Shown here: positions 1 through 7,606 of the stretch, one piece after another
Layout: each line of letters begins with the position of its first letter
Numbering within the stretch: position 1 is the stretch's first letter
From: Marinagarivorans sp. UBA5868
Lineage (GTDB): Bacteria; Pseudomonadota; Gammaproteobacteria; Pseudomonadales; Cellvibrionaceae
Reading direction: 5' to 3'
NCBI GenBank assembly: GCA_002432095.1
Contig: DJFQ01000227.1
Location: forward strand, 24,084-35,818
Length of the DNA stretch: 11,735 nucleotides
Program-made: the position numbers and the translations under genes
Notes under the pieces: model-generated
The model's input: the letters and a program-made list of their open reading frames with translations, nothing else
Database searches by the model: none
Told to the model about the DNA's origin: nothing

Positions 1-89
1 AGATTTTCCTCGACAGATCGCAAATACTCTGCCGCGTTGTGATCAGCTGAAGGCTGGCCTATTCGAGAATCATGAGATGCTTGCGTCAT
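1..89 (-). CDS. N-terminal start of an unidentified protein, cut by the window edge
   Basis: An ATG at 89 (minus strand) opens a reading frame that stays open for 29 codons to the window edge. It begins MTQASHDSRIGQPSADHNAA and continues into a segment rich in E, Y, R and V (AEYLRSVEEN). The start is supported by a GGAG Shine-Dalgarno (GGAGACAGGTA before the ATG) lying between the stop of the activase gene (101) and this ATG, a gap of only 11 bases. The two genes are therefore almost certainly co-transcribed and possibly translationally coupled. The visible part is a low-complexity lead-in with no recognisable domain. By analogy with activase systems, the missing part may be the partner 2-hydroxyacyl-CoA dehydratase-like or double-cubane iron-sulfur protein, but that is inference from position only. 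Confidence 0.7.
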   Translation of the reverse strand, partial: MTQASHDSRIGQPSADHNAAEYLRSVEEN

Positions 90-100
90 TACCTGTCTCC

Positions 101-3100
101 TCAGTCTATTTCAACAGCGGCGATTAAATTATCGTTTGCTATCATTGCGCCAATCGGCACACTTATCTTCGGCGCTTCGGTTGGAACCATAAGTTGCTGA
201 CGCCGCTTGTGCCATTTTTCCAGCTCCATAATAAACGTCGCGTCCCGTTTGATTTTTTCTGGCGCCGCCTCCAGTAACTGCAGGCGCTTTTCCACCAATG
301 CGCGCTCGGCCTCTTGCCGGCGGCGCGTCTCGTCCTCGAGCTTTTCTTCGGCGAGCCTTAAGGTGTAGCCATAGGTTTTGACACGGATCTTGATAGAACC
401 GGAAGGTTTATTCGCATCGATATCATGCAATGCAGAATAAGGTGAACCTGACGCTTCCATGACCCGATCGATCAGACCGTAAGTGGGCGCATCATGGCCG
501 CATTTGAAACTGGACAAATCCAGAACCGCCACATTAGGGTGCCGCGCGGCAAATTTCGCCGCCCACACTTTCTGAACACTATTAACGCTATAGTTTTCCG
601 GCCAGATGTCATGAATTTCCAACGGCGATTCCACATGTTCGTTCGCTAAATCTTCGCGAAAAAATCGTTTTAGATAATCTTTGTCTTTGGGAATCGAGCG
701 CATGGAGAGGATGGGATACCCCATAGCCTGATATTCCTCCAATACACTGTGGTTCATGCCTGGATCATTATGGTAGGGGCGTCCTATCATCAGCAGCGCC
801 ATGCGGTTATCCGCCTCCACCGCATCGAGCATAATGCGGCCTTTTTCCTGCATATGCTCATCGAAATGCTTGAGCGCCTGATAGGCTTGATCGACCGCGA
901 AATTATTTTCGTCCTCGGTCATCTGCAGATGTTCCGCAAACGCCGCAAGCATTTTGGCTTTGAGCAACAGCGGCTCATTTAGCGAAACCGCCGTATCCAG
1001 GTAGGTGATGTTGCGCTGCGCAAAAAAGTCTTGTTCTTTGGTAAAGGCAGCACCGATGACCTTGGGAGTTCCGGCTACGATTGGACAGCAGGCAGTATCC
1101 ATCACTTTTTCCACAAAAGTGGGGATATGGGTGATGGCGGGAAAGAAGATTAAATTCAAGGGCTTTTGTACATGATGCTCGAACAACAGATTATGAATAT
1201 GCGCTTGCACCACCTTAGCGGGAAAACATGGATCAACGGATCCATATTTGCCACCGGCCTGCCACATTTCTTCCCCTGTATCATCGGAAAATACAATATT
1301 TCTCGATTTCAACCCGAGCGTTTCAAAATACGCACGCCAAAAGGGCGCCGTACTCCAGATGTTCAACGCTTTGGGTATACCAATACGGATATTCTGCCGG
1401 AGCTCCTGCGCTGTAGAATCCGAGCGCAAAAAACCTCGTCGGACTTTTTTATGCTTAACACCTCCCAATAAAGTCCGCTTAACTTCGATGTCATCAATTT
1501 CGGCACCGGCTTGGGGGATGGGCGCTACCTTATATAAAGGTTTGTAGGCCCAGGTGGCTTCGTAATCCACCAAATTTGGAAAAGCAATCGTGCGCTCGCG
1601 ACGCTTTTTGTTCAATGCGCGCAATGCATCATGATCTTCCACCGTACCTTTTTCACAGGAAAATCCGGAAATATAACGAACGGTTTCTTCTTTACTAACA
1701 TGGGCGTCAATAAAGGTTCGCGAGCAATTATTCGGGCAGAAATTACACCGCGTCTCTTCATCGTTGCGAGTGGTGTAATACAAATTGATTGCGGCATCCA
1801 AGCCGATAAAAGTGGAATGACCGCGACGCTGAACCACGCGAATGGCCTCGAACGCCGCACCCAGCGCGCCGGCTTCCCCGGTGTGTGGATGGACGTGCAC
1901 CTCGGCATCGGGTACGCGCTCTTGAATATAATCCACCTGCGCTTTGACCGCCGCGAGATTTTTTTGAGTACCGCCTTGCAATACAAACACACGACCGAGT
2001 TCTGCCATGCGGGGAATTTGCACCACGTACTGCCAAATATTTTTTGGCAGTACGAGCGCGAGACCCGCCAGCAGCTCTTCGCCGTTATAGCCTTCTTTCT
2101 GAAAGTTCACCCGGTCCGAATCGAGAAACACCGCGCAGCCATAACTGAATTCCGGCGAAAGTTCGGCGTTAAACGCTTTTTCCGCATACTGCTCCACCGG
2201 CACACCGAACTGGTCTGCCATGGCTTGCAGCAACATGCCGTTGCCAGCACTGCAGGAATTCGACAGGCGGAAATTTTTGATGGTGCGGTTTTGCATGAAC
2301 ATAACTTTGATGTCCTGCCCGCCCACATCGCAGATAACATCCACATCGGGAAAATAATGTTGCGCGCTGCGCATGTGCGCGACAGTTTCGACTAAATTGG
2401 TGTCGGCTTTTAGCGCAGCCTCCATTACGTCGCCGGCGTAACCTGTCACACCGAAACCTTTAACCCGCAGCTCTGCGCCCTGCATTTTTGCCCAAGTCTG
2501 CAGTTGCAGAAACATGTTTTTCATATCCTCCAAAGGATTGCCTTTGGATAACTGATACACCTTCTGCAAAATTTCGCCCTGATCATCCACCAGCACGCAT
2601 TTGCTGGACGTAGAGCCACCATCCAGCCCGATATACCCTTCGATTAATGAAAGTCCTTGAGCTTCTTTTGGTGTGAATGAGGGCACACGATACTGCTGCA
2701 CAAACAGCGTCACTTCATCCTTGCCCGCGACCAACGGTGGTCCGGCGTTGGAGCCAAGCTGTGCTTTTCTACCATCGCGAATAAACGATTTAAGTTTGTC
2801 GAGGGTATCGCAGCTCGCGACATTTTTTTCGTGAAGTCCAAATAGCACGGCGCCATAAGCGGCGTAATATTCGGAATTTTCCGGAGCAAAAATCAATTCT
2901 TCCAACGGGACATCTTTTGGATAATTGAAACCACGCTCCTCCCAAGTTTGCGGAATGCGGTAGCGCCAGCAGTCACGCAAAAATGGCAAATACGCGTTGG
3001 GACCACCCAATAATAGAACTTTGGATTTCAGCGTATTGCCACGGGTGAGAACAGAAATATTTTGGCTGACAATTGCATCTGCCAAAGAGCACATAATTTC

Positions 3101-3685
3101 GTTGGCGGGAATGCCACTTTTTACCAGATTTACGATATCTGTTTCGGCAAAGACACCGCACTTAGCGGCAACGTGATGTAATTTTGATGGATCGAAAACC
3201 AGTTTGGCCACCTGATCTCTCTCCATGCCCACTTTGATAAAACATTTATCAATAGTGGCACCTGTACCCGACGCGCATTTGTCGTTCATAGAGGTGGTTG
3301 CGCGTTTTTCACCGGTCGCTTCGCTGGTTTTGAACATAATAATTTTGGCATCCTGCCCACCCAGCTCAATCACGCTGCCCACATCCGGGTGCAACGCCTC
3401 CACCGCCATGGTAACGGCGTTAACTTCCTGAATAAATTTTGCATTCAAATGCGGCGCGATAGGACTGGAACCGGAACCGGTGATAAATATCCGCGTATTT
3501 TGTAGGGAAATATCTGGAAGATCGGCAAGCACTTGCTCCAGCATTTCCAGAACTTTTTCCGCCTGCCGCGTTTCGTGACGGGCGTAGCGAGACCAAAGAA
3601 TTTGGCGGCTTGCCGGCTCTACGGCAACGAGTTTGACGGTGGTGGAACCTACATCGATACCAAAAGTGAGGTGCTGGAGATCCAT
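101..3685 (-). CDS. Giant fused 2-hydroxyacyl-CoA dehydratase activase (two BadF/BcrA-type ATPase domains plus DUF2229-like region)
   Basis: Seen: 1194 residues with two tandem ATPase domains of the BadF/BadG/BcrA/HgdC type. Domain 1 (about 7-290) has GIDVGSTTVK at 9-18, ELGGQDAK at 107-114, CASGTG at 137-142, a second cysteine at 176 (AAKCGVFAE) and LLLGGPN at 224-230. Domain 2 (about 350-620) repeats the pattern: GLDGGSTSSK 353-362, DVGGQD 453-458, SCSAGNG 477-483, YGCAVF 515-520, LQGG 569-572. A CxxCxxxC cluster follows (647, 650, 654, with C677). Residues about 767-1070 resemble the DUF2229/dehydratase-D region (IGIPKAL, DPCFPAK at 819-824, GRPYH 968-972, KCGHDAPTYG 1061-1070). The tail (about 1111-1165) is a charged probable coiled coil. 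Family knowledge: the paired cysteines of such activases hold a [4Fe-4S] cluster at a dimer interface, and ATP hydrolysis drives low-potential electron transfer to a dehydratase or double-cubane protein. Simple activases are about 260 residues, so this is a fusion in which one chain may replace the homodimer. The ATG at 3685 sits just before the first phosphate motif, with only a weak Shine-Dalgarno. The substrate is unknown. Confidence 0.9.
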   Translation of the reverse strand: MDLQHLTFGIDVGSTTVKLVAVEPASRQILWSRYARHETRQAEKVLEMLEQVLADLPDISLQNTRIFITGSGSSPIAPHLNAKFIQEVNAVTMAVEALHPDVGSVIELGGQDAKIIMFKTSEATGEKRATTSMNDKCASGTGATIDKCFIKVGMERDQVAKLVFDPSKLHHVAAKCGVFAETDIVNLVKSGIPANEIMCSLADAIVSQNISVLTRGNTLKSKVLLLGGPNAYLPFLRDCWRYRIPQTWEERGFNYPKDVPLEELIFAPENSEYYAAYGAVLFGLHEKNVASCDTLDKLKSFIRDGRKAQLGSNAGPPLVAGKDEVTLFVQQYRVPSFTPKEAQGLSLIEGYIGLDGGSTSSKCVLVDDQGEILQKVYQLSKGNPLEDMKNMFLQLQTWAKMQGAELRVKGFGVTGYAGDVMEAALKADTNLVETVAHMRSAQHYFPDVDVICDVGGQDIKVMFMQNRTIKNFRLSNSCSAGNGMLLQAMADQFGVPVEQYAEKAFNAELSPEFSYGCAVFLDSDRVNFQKEGYNGEELLAGLALVLPKNIWQYVVQIPRMAELGRVFVLQGGTQKNLAAVKAQVDYIQERVPDAEVHVHPHTGEAGALGAAFEAIRVVQRRGHSTFIGLDAAINLYYTTRNDEETRCNFCPNNCSRTFIDAHVSKEETVRYISGFSCEKGTVEDHDALRALNKKRRERTIAFPNLVDYEATWAYKPLYKVAPIPQAGAEIDDIEVKRTLLGGVKHKKVRRGFLRSDSTAQELRQNIRIGIPKALNIWSTAPFWRAYFETLGLKSRNIVFSDDTGEEMWQAGGKYGSVDPCFPAKVVQAHIHNLLFEHHVQKPLNLIFFPAITHIPTFVEKVMDTACCPIVAGTPKVIGAAFTKEQDFFAQRNITYLDTAVSLNEPLLLKAKMLAAFAEHLQMTEDENNFAVDQAYQALKHFDEHMQEKGRIMLDAVEADNRMALLMIGRPYHNDPGMNHSVLEEYQAMGYPILSMRSIPKDKDYLKRFFREDLANEHVESPLEIHDIWPENYSVNSVQKVWAAKFAARHPNVAVLDLSSFKCGHDAPTYGLIDRVMEASGSPYSALHDIDANKPSGSIKIRVKTYGYTLRLAEEKLEDETRRRQEAERALVEKRLQLLEAAPEKIKRDATFIMELEKWHKRRQQLMVPTEAPKISVPIGAMIANDNLIAAVEID

Positions 3686-3906
3686 GATTTTTACCGTTTT
3701 GCGATTGCGGCAGGAAATCAGCGCCCTTCTCGGAACAGATTGCTCTTTTTATATGTGCCCGAAAAGTCCTACATACAGCGCCGAAAGTGCCTAACCCTAA
3801 CGCAAAACATTTTAAAAACCAAGCAAGCCGCTATGGTATTTGCGGTTAATGCGCAAACGCACAAAAATTTAATCCATACAAAAAATATGGATAAACAATG
3901 TGAAAT
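3686..3906 (-). other. AT-rich spacer between rlmI and the activase gene
   Basis: This 221-base gap has no convincing gene. Read on the minus strand it contains an inverted repeat near rlmI (listed separately), then G/C-poor sequence. About 65 bases before the activase start is TATAAA inside CACATATAAAAAG, which could be a -10 element, but no good -35 lies upstream of it. No clear FNR-type TTGAT-N4-ATCAA site was found, although an oxygen-regulated promoter might have been expected for an activase of this type. The activase may therefore have its own promoter here, but the sequence does not prove it. Confidence 0.4.
3864..3892 (-). terminator. Possible weak rho-independent terminator after rlmI
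   Basis: On the minus strand, 14 bases after the rlmI stop codon, ATCCATA (3892-3886) pairs with TATGGAT (3878-3872) across a T-rich 7-base loop. It is followed by TAAATTTTT. The stem is perfect but short and AT-rich, so it would be a weak terminator. It could equally be an operator-like dyad. Position just past a stop codon and the following T-run are the reasons for the call. Confidence 0.35.
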
Positions 3907-5100
3907 TTACTCCATCGCGACCCGATAAAACTGGGCTTTTAAATAATCCGTCTCTGGTATTGCAGGGTGAACCGGATGATCCGGCCCCTGACCTCCGCTG
4001 TAAATCAACTGCGCGTGGCGATCCAGATGCCGCGCTGCGCCGCGTACTATTTCCTGCAGAAGCTCACGCGTGAGCGGCATGGAGCAGGACGCCGATACCA
4101 ACATGCCATCCTTGCCTAGCAAACGCATGGCGAGCTCGTTGATATGGCGATAGGCGGATTCGCCAGCCTGCTGATCCTTGCGCTTTTTAATGAATGCCGG
4201 CGGGTCGAGTACCACCACATCAAATTGATTTTTCTCCGCTACCAAGCTTTTCAACACATCCACCGCTTTGCCACGCACAGCGGTCACCCGGTCGGTAACT
4301 TTATTAAGGGCTGCGTTGTGTACTACACCCTCAACGGCGGTTTCCGAAGCGTCCACGCAGGTAACATGGTCTGCGCCCGCCACAGCGGCCTGCAGGCCCC
4401 ACCCGCCAACATAAGAAAACACATCCAGCACCCGACGCCCGCGTACCATCGTTTGCAAATAAGCGCGGCTCACCCGGTGATCGTAAAACCAGCCGGTCTT
4501 TTGTCCGGTGGTGGCAGACACTTCGAAACGGGCACCGTTTTCCTCCAGAGCCAAGCGATCTGGCACTTCTCCGACAATCTGTATGGCGTCGTCCAGTCCC
4601 TCCAGTTCGCGCGCTCCGTGGTTATTGCGAATGACAATGCCTTTTGGTTGGAGCACCTTGGTCAACGCAGCCAACAAGTCATCCTGCAAGCGATCAAACC
4701 CCGCCACGGCAACTTGCACAACCAAATAATCACCATAACGGTCGATGACCAAGCCCGGAAGCAGATCCGCATCGCCATAGACCAATCGGTAGTAAGGCGC
4801 CGGGAAGCACGTTTCGCGCAGACGCAAGGCTTGGGTAATTCGATGCTGGAGAAACTTAGAATCGAGTTTTTGCCGATTATCCCGAGTAAGCAAGCGGCCA
4901 CATATCAACGCATTGGGATTGACGAAGGCCAACCCGAGCGGATGTCCACTGGCGGAGCACACTTCCGCCAAATCACCTGGAGCAAAACTTTTCAACGGTG
5001 TCTTGGCTATGTTGACTTCGTTGGAATAGATCCAAAGATGGCCTTTTTTGACGCGGCGGTCCGCCTGGGGGTTGAGCAGGAGTTGGGGATACTGGGTCAT
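3907..5100 (-). CDS. rlmI: Class I SAM-dependent rRNA methyltransferase, RlmI/COG1092 family (23S rRNA m5C)
   Basis: A 397-residue protein. Residues about 2-85 match the PUA-type RNA-binding start of the family (RRVKKGHLWIYSNEV at 15-29). A central segment carries the signature TGQKTGWFYDHR (198-209). The Rossmann methyltransferase domain has motif I VLDVFSYVGGWG (224-235), the acidic ribose-binding loop VDASE (249-253), motif IV LDPPAF (298-303) and SASCS (336-340), which holds a cysteine expected for m5C chemistry. The length agrees with E. coli RlmI (about 396), which methylates C1962 of 23S rRNA. The exact target base here is inferred from family. An in-frame upstream start at 5139 adds 13 poorly family-like residues; the ATG at 5100 opens directly into the conserved part with a GAG-type Shine-Dalgarno, so I use it. 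It follows gcvH by 87 bases on the same strand. Confidence 0.92.
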   Translation of the reverse strand: MTQYPQLLLNPQADRRVKKGHLWIYSNEVNIAKTPLKSFAPGDLAEVCSASGHPLGLAFVNPNALICGRLLTRDNRQKLDSKFLQHRITQALRLRETCFPAPYYRLVYGDADLLPGLVIDRYGDYLVVQVAVAGFDRLQDDLLAALTKVLQPKGIVIRNNHGARELEGLDDAIQIVGEVPDRLALEENGARFEVSATTGQKTGWFYDHRVSRAYLQTMVRGRRVLDVFSYVGGWGLQAAVAGADHVTCVDASETAVEGVVHNAALNKVTDRVTAVRGKAVDVLKSLVAEKNQFDVVVLDPPAFIKKRKDQQAGESAYRHINELAMRLLGKDGMLVSASCSMPLTRELLQEIVRGAARHLDRHAQLIYSGGQGPDHPVHPAIPETDYLKAQFYRVAME

Positions 5101-5187
5101 GATGATCTCGGTAGGCGGGGGGCTTGCCGCAAGTGCCATTCCCTGGTGCCTGCGGCAGGTCGTCTTGGTGACGATGGGTAAAGTCCG
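5101..5187 (-). promoter_or_regulatory. rlmI leader with two small hairpins that could also pair with each other
   Basis: The 87-base gcvH-rlmI gap contains CCTG-CGG-CAGG at 5149-5159 and CTTG-CCG-CAAG at 5123-5133 (plus-strand reading). Each is a 4-bp stem with a 3-base loop. In addition TGCCGCA (5125-5131) is the exact complement of TGCGGCA (5151-5157), so the two elements could form one 7-bp stem instead. No T-run follows, so this is not a normal intrinsic terminator. Whether it acts as an alternative-structure leader is speculative, as short GC-rich complementarities arise by chance. Confidence 0.25.
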
Positions 5188-5574
5188 TTATTCGTTGACG
5201 CTCGCCTGATAGGCTTCAGAGTCCAGCGCGTTTTCCAGCTCTTCGAGATCATCCGGCTGCACTTTGAAAAACCAACCTTCATCGTAAGGAGCGGCATTGA
5301 TGGTTTCCGGCGCGTCGGCCAGTTTTTCGTTAATGGCGATCACCTCGCCGGACACAGGCGAATAAATATCGGAGGCCGCTTTTACCGACTCCACCACTCC
5401 GGCTTCCTGGCCAGCAGTGAGCATTGCGCCAACTTCCGGCAATTCAACAAACACTACATCACCAAGCGCAGCCTGAGCATGGTCGGTAATGCCGATGGTG
5501 ACTGTGCCGTCGTCTTCGACGCGGGCCCATTCGTGGCTGGACAAGTACTTCAGTTCAGAGCGTATCTCACTCAT
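5188..5574 (-). CDS. gcvH: Glycine cleavage system H protein
   Basis: A 128-residue lipoyl carrier. It starts [20 protein letters not shown], the typical family opening. The lipoylation site is the lysine at 65 in [13 protein letters not shown] (61-73), in the usual ESVKA context. The C-terminal WFFKV (101-105) segment is also typical. It shuttles the aminomethyl group from GcvP to GcvT and then electrons to lipoamide dehydrogenase. The ATG at 5574 has a GAGGA Shine-Dalgarno five or six bases upstream; the longer frame starting at 5637 would add 21 residues foreign to the family. It lies 75 bases after gcvT on the same strand and is probably in the same operon. gcvP is absent on the downstream side. 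Confidence 0.97.
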   Translation of the reverse strand: MSEIRSELKYLSSHEWARVEDDGTVTIGITDHAQAALGDVVFVELPEVGAMLTAGQEAGVVESVKAASDIYSPVSGEVIAINEKLADAPETINAAPYDEGWFFKVQPDDLEELENALDSEAYQASVNE

Positions 5575-5590
5575 GTCGATTCCTCGGTGC

Positions 5591-5611
5591 AAAAAATCTG
5601 GGCGCAGGCCC
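5591..5611 (-). terminator. Possible intergenic attenuator between gcvT and gcvH
   Basis: On the minus strand GGGC (5611-5608) pairs with GCCC (5603-5600) around a CTGC loop, and AGA then a run of six T (5596-5591) follows. This looks like a small intrinsic terminator placed 17 bases before the gcvH ATG. The stem is only 4 bp of perfect pairing, so termination would be partial at most. It could set the gcvT to gcvH transcript ratio, or be chance. Confidence 0.3.
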
Positions 5612-5649
5612 TGGTCGATTAAAACGGAAAACTGCAAAACAGGCGCATC

Positions 5650-6741
5650 TTAAACCGGCTTGCCGTTGCGCACAAAACAGGGTTTTACCACAGTCACATC
5701 CACTTCTTTGCCGCGAATCACAACCTTGGCCTGATCACCAGTTTCCACGGGCACCCGGGCGAGGGCGATGGAATAGCCCAGAGTCGGAGAAAAGCTGCCA
5801 CTGGTGATTACACCCTGGCGCTCCACTCCGGCGGCCAGCACAGGATAGCCTTCGCGCAATACCCCGCGCTCGCGCATGACGAGACCCACCAGCTTGTCGC
5901 GGATGCCGTCCGCTTTCTGTGCTTCCAGGGCAGCGCGGCCGATAAAGTCGCGCCCTTCCGTCCAGGCGATGGTCCAGGCCATATTGGCCACCAAGGGCGA
6001 CACCTCATCGTTCATCTCATGGCTGTACAGATTCATGCCGGCTTCTAGACGCAGGGTGTCGCGGGCACCGAGACCACAGGGACGCACGCCAGCATTCACC
6101 AAAAAGCGCCAGAGAGTTTCTGCCTCGCCCGCCGGCATCATGATTTCGTACCCGTCTTCGCCTGTGTAACCGGTGCGAGCAACTAACCAATTGGCACGTT
6201 CGCCACCGAGGAAAGCGCCGCTGAAAACACTGAGATTTTCCGCCACCGCCACATCGGTTGAGACGAGCAGAGAATGAAATTTGGTGCGCGCGCTCGGCCC
6301 CTGCACAGCGATCATCGCCAGCTCCGGTCGCTCTTCTATTTCCACTAGGAAATCTTTGGCTTGCAGACTGATCCATGCCAGGTCCTTGGTGCGGGTGCCG
6401 CAATTGACCACCAAGCGGTAGCCCCACTCCATCAGGTAGACAATCAGATCATCAATCACCCCGCCCTGCGGATTTAGCATGCCGCTATAAAGCGCTTTGC
6501 CGGGGGTTTGCAGTTTGGCCACATCGTTGGCAAGCAGATATTGGAGAAAGACTTTGGCCTCGGGCCCGCGCACGTCGACGATGGTCATGTGGGACACATC
6601 GAACATACCGGCATCTCGCCGCACCGCATGGTGCTCTTCAATCTGTGAGCCGTAATTAACTGGCATGGACCAGCCGGAAAAATCCACCAGCTTGCCGCCC
6701 ATTTCCTGGTGCACGGCGTGGAGCGGGGTTTGGTTGAGCAT
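5650..6741 (-). CDS. gcvT: Aminomethyltransferase (glycine cleavage T protein)
   Basis: A 363-residue T protein, close to the usual 360-375. Near the start are [13 protein letters not shown] (18-30) and FDVSHM (47-52). The catalytic aspartate lies in the tandem DD of [10 protein letters not shown] (93-102). The tetrahydrofolate-binding domain continues through [29 protein letters not shown] and the C-terminal barrel with [19 protein letters not shown]. It transfers the methylene group from the lipoyl arm of GcvH to tetrahydrofolate and releases ammonia. Start choice: a TTG at 6759 is in frame, but the ATG at 6741 gives the family start [11 protein letters not shown] and has CAGGT seven bases upstream. 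A short-leader promoter is visible upstream. No glycine riboswitch is evident in the 196-base gap before the divergent gene. Confidence 0.97.
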   Translation of the reverse strand: MLNQTPLHAVHQEMGGKLVDFSGWSMPVNYGSQIEEHHAVRRDAGMFDVSHMTIVDVRGPEAKVFLQYLLANDVAKLQTPGKALYSGMLNPQGGVIDDLIVYLMEWGYRLVVNCGTRTKDLAWISLQAKDFLVEIEERPELAMIAVQGPSARTKFHSLLVSTDVAVAENLSVFSGAFLGGERANWLVARTGYTGEDGYEIMMPAGEAETLWRFLVNAGVRPCGLGARDTLRLEAGMNLYSHEMNDEVSPLVANMAWTIAWTEGRDFIGRAALEAQKADGIRDKLVGLVMRERGVLREGYPVLAAGVERQGVITSGSFSPTLGYSIALARVPVETGDQAKVVIRGKEVDVTVVKPCFVRNGKPV

Positions 6742-6773
6742 GGGTACACCTGGAGGCAAGTTCGAGGGGCGGC

Positions 6774-6803
6774 ATTCTAGCAGGAAGCCCGCATGTCATT
6801 GAA
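6774..6803 (-). promoter_or_regulatory. gcvT: Probable sigma-70 promoter for gcvT-gcvH
   Basis: On the minus strand, TTCAAT (6803-6798) and TAGAAT (6779-6774) are separated by 18 bases. The -10 matches the consensus at five of six positions; the -35 is poor (three of six). It would place transcription start about 25 bases before the gcvT ATG, a short leader with no room for a riboswitch after it. This is a consensus match only. Confidence 0.4.
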
Positions 6804-6937
6804 CTCAGTCCATGCCAGAGCCAGTGCACACCCTGTATCCCTGCGTATTGCCGTTTGATACTTCACTCGACGAAATTGAGGAGTGCTTTTGACGCGCCTA
6901 GAGTTCAGTGCGCTTCACCCAACCAAAGGACGCACTT

Positions 6938-7606
6938 ATGAAACTCAAACGTTTGGTCGCCAGTATTTCCGCCAGTTTCGACGACCTGGTCAGTAAAATC
7001 GAAAATCACGAAGCCATCGCCGAGGTCACGCTGCAAGAGATTCGCACCGCCGCCGCCAAAATCCGCTCTCAATTAAATATCACCCGCCAACGCCTCGAAT
7101 ATTTACATAATCAGGAAAATGCATTGCAGCAGGATTGCGAACGCTGGCAATTGCGCGCGGTGCAATGCGGCAAACAGGAGCACGAACGCGCCTTGCGTTG
7201 TGTACGGGCGCTAGAACAATGCGAACAGCAGAAAAAAGCGCTGCATCAGCAAATTCAGGAAAACACACGTCTGCACGACGAATTAACTCGCCATTTAAAT
7301 CAAGTCGAGCATCACCTCACCGAATTGCAATTCAAACGTGACAGCCTGAGTGCACGCGCAACACGAAATCAGGTGACGCGTCATGTAGAAAAATCGCTGT
7401 TCGGCTCCACCCCGGACAAAATATTTGCGCGTTGGGAAGAAAGTGTCATTGCTGACGAGTATCTGACCCAACCGAATTACAGTGAAAACTCCGACGCGGG
7501 TCTAGACGCCGAATTCCGCAAAGCCGAGCAACAAAATCACTTGGAGCAGCGCCTTGCTGAGCTGATGGCGCAAGGCGCTGAACAAAATAACGGAGGTTCC
7601 GTGTGA
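6938..7606 (+). CDS. PspA/IM30-family coiled-coil protein
   Basis: A 222-residue, almost wholly helical protein. Residues 1-20 (MKLKRLVASISASFDDLVSK) form an amphipathic helix, as in PspA, where this helix binds lipid. A long charged coiled coil runs from about 23 to 143 with many Q and E. LTELQFKRDSLSARATRNQ (127-145) and FARWEESVIADE (163-174) resemble the conserved second half of PspA, and the last helix (LDAEFRKAEQQNHLEQRLAELMAQ, 189-212) has the usual PspA C-terminal look. Length is the same as PspA (about 222). Family role: ESCRT-III-like assemblies that protect the inner membrane. The first-helix sequence diverges from classical PspA, so the exact role is open. The ATG at 6938 has AAAGGA seven bases upstream; an upstream GTG at 6908 is rejected. 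It overlaps the next gene by one base, so the two are coupled. Confidence 0.8.
   Translation: MKLKRLVASISASFDDLVSKIENHEAIAEVTLQEIRTAAAKIRSQLNITRQRLEYLHNQENALQQDCERWQLRAVQCGKQEHERALRCVRALEQCEQQKKALHQQIQENTRLHDELTRHLNQVEHHLTELQFKRDSLSARATRNQVTRHVEKSLFGSTPDKIFARWEESVIADEYLTQPNYSENSDAGLDAEFRKAEQQNHLEQRLAELMAQGAEQNNGGSV

Noticed and set aside
1631..2395. A 254-codon open frame on the plus strand opposite the activase gene
   Set aside because: It lies wholly antisense to a gene with clear catalytic motifs, has no domain and no Shine-Dalgarno, and is explained by codon bias of the real gene.
3785..3805. Telomere-like CCTAACCCTAACG string
   Set aside because: Only two partial units are present, with no array; chance in a bacterial intergenic region.
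4144..5181. A 345-codon open frame on the plus strand opposite rlmI
   Set aside because: The opposite strand carries full PUA and methyltransferase motifs; this frame reads as a low-quality shadow with no recognisable domain.
6742..6937. Glycine riboswitch upstream of gcvT
   Set aside because: I found no tandem aptamer-like GGAG/CCG core pattern by eye, and the best promoter leaves only a short leader.
6908..6937. GTG start for the PspA-like gene, 10 codons upstream
   Set aside because: The ATG at 6938 has an AAAGGA ribosome site and gives the expected amphipathic N-terminal helix.
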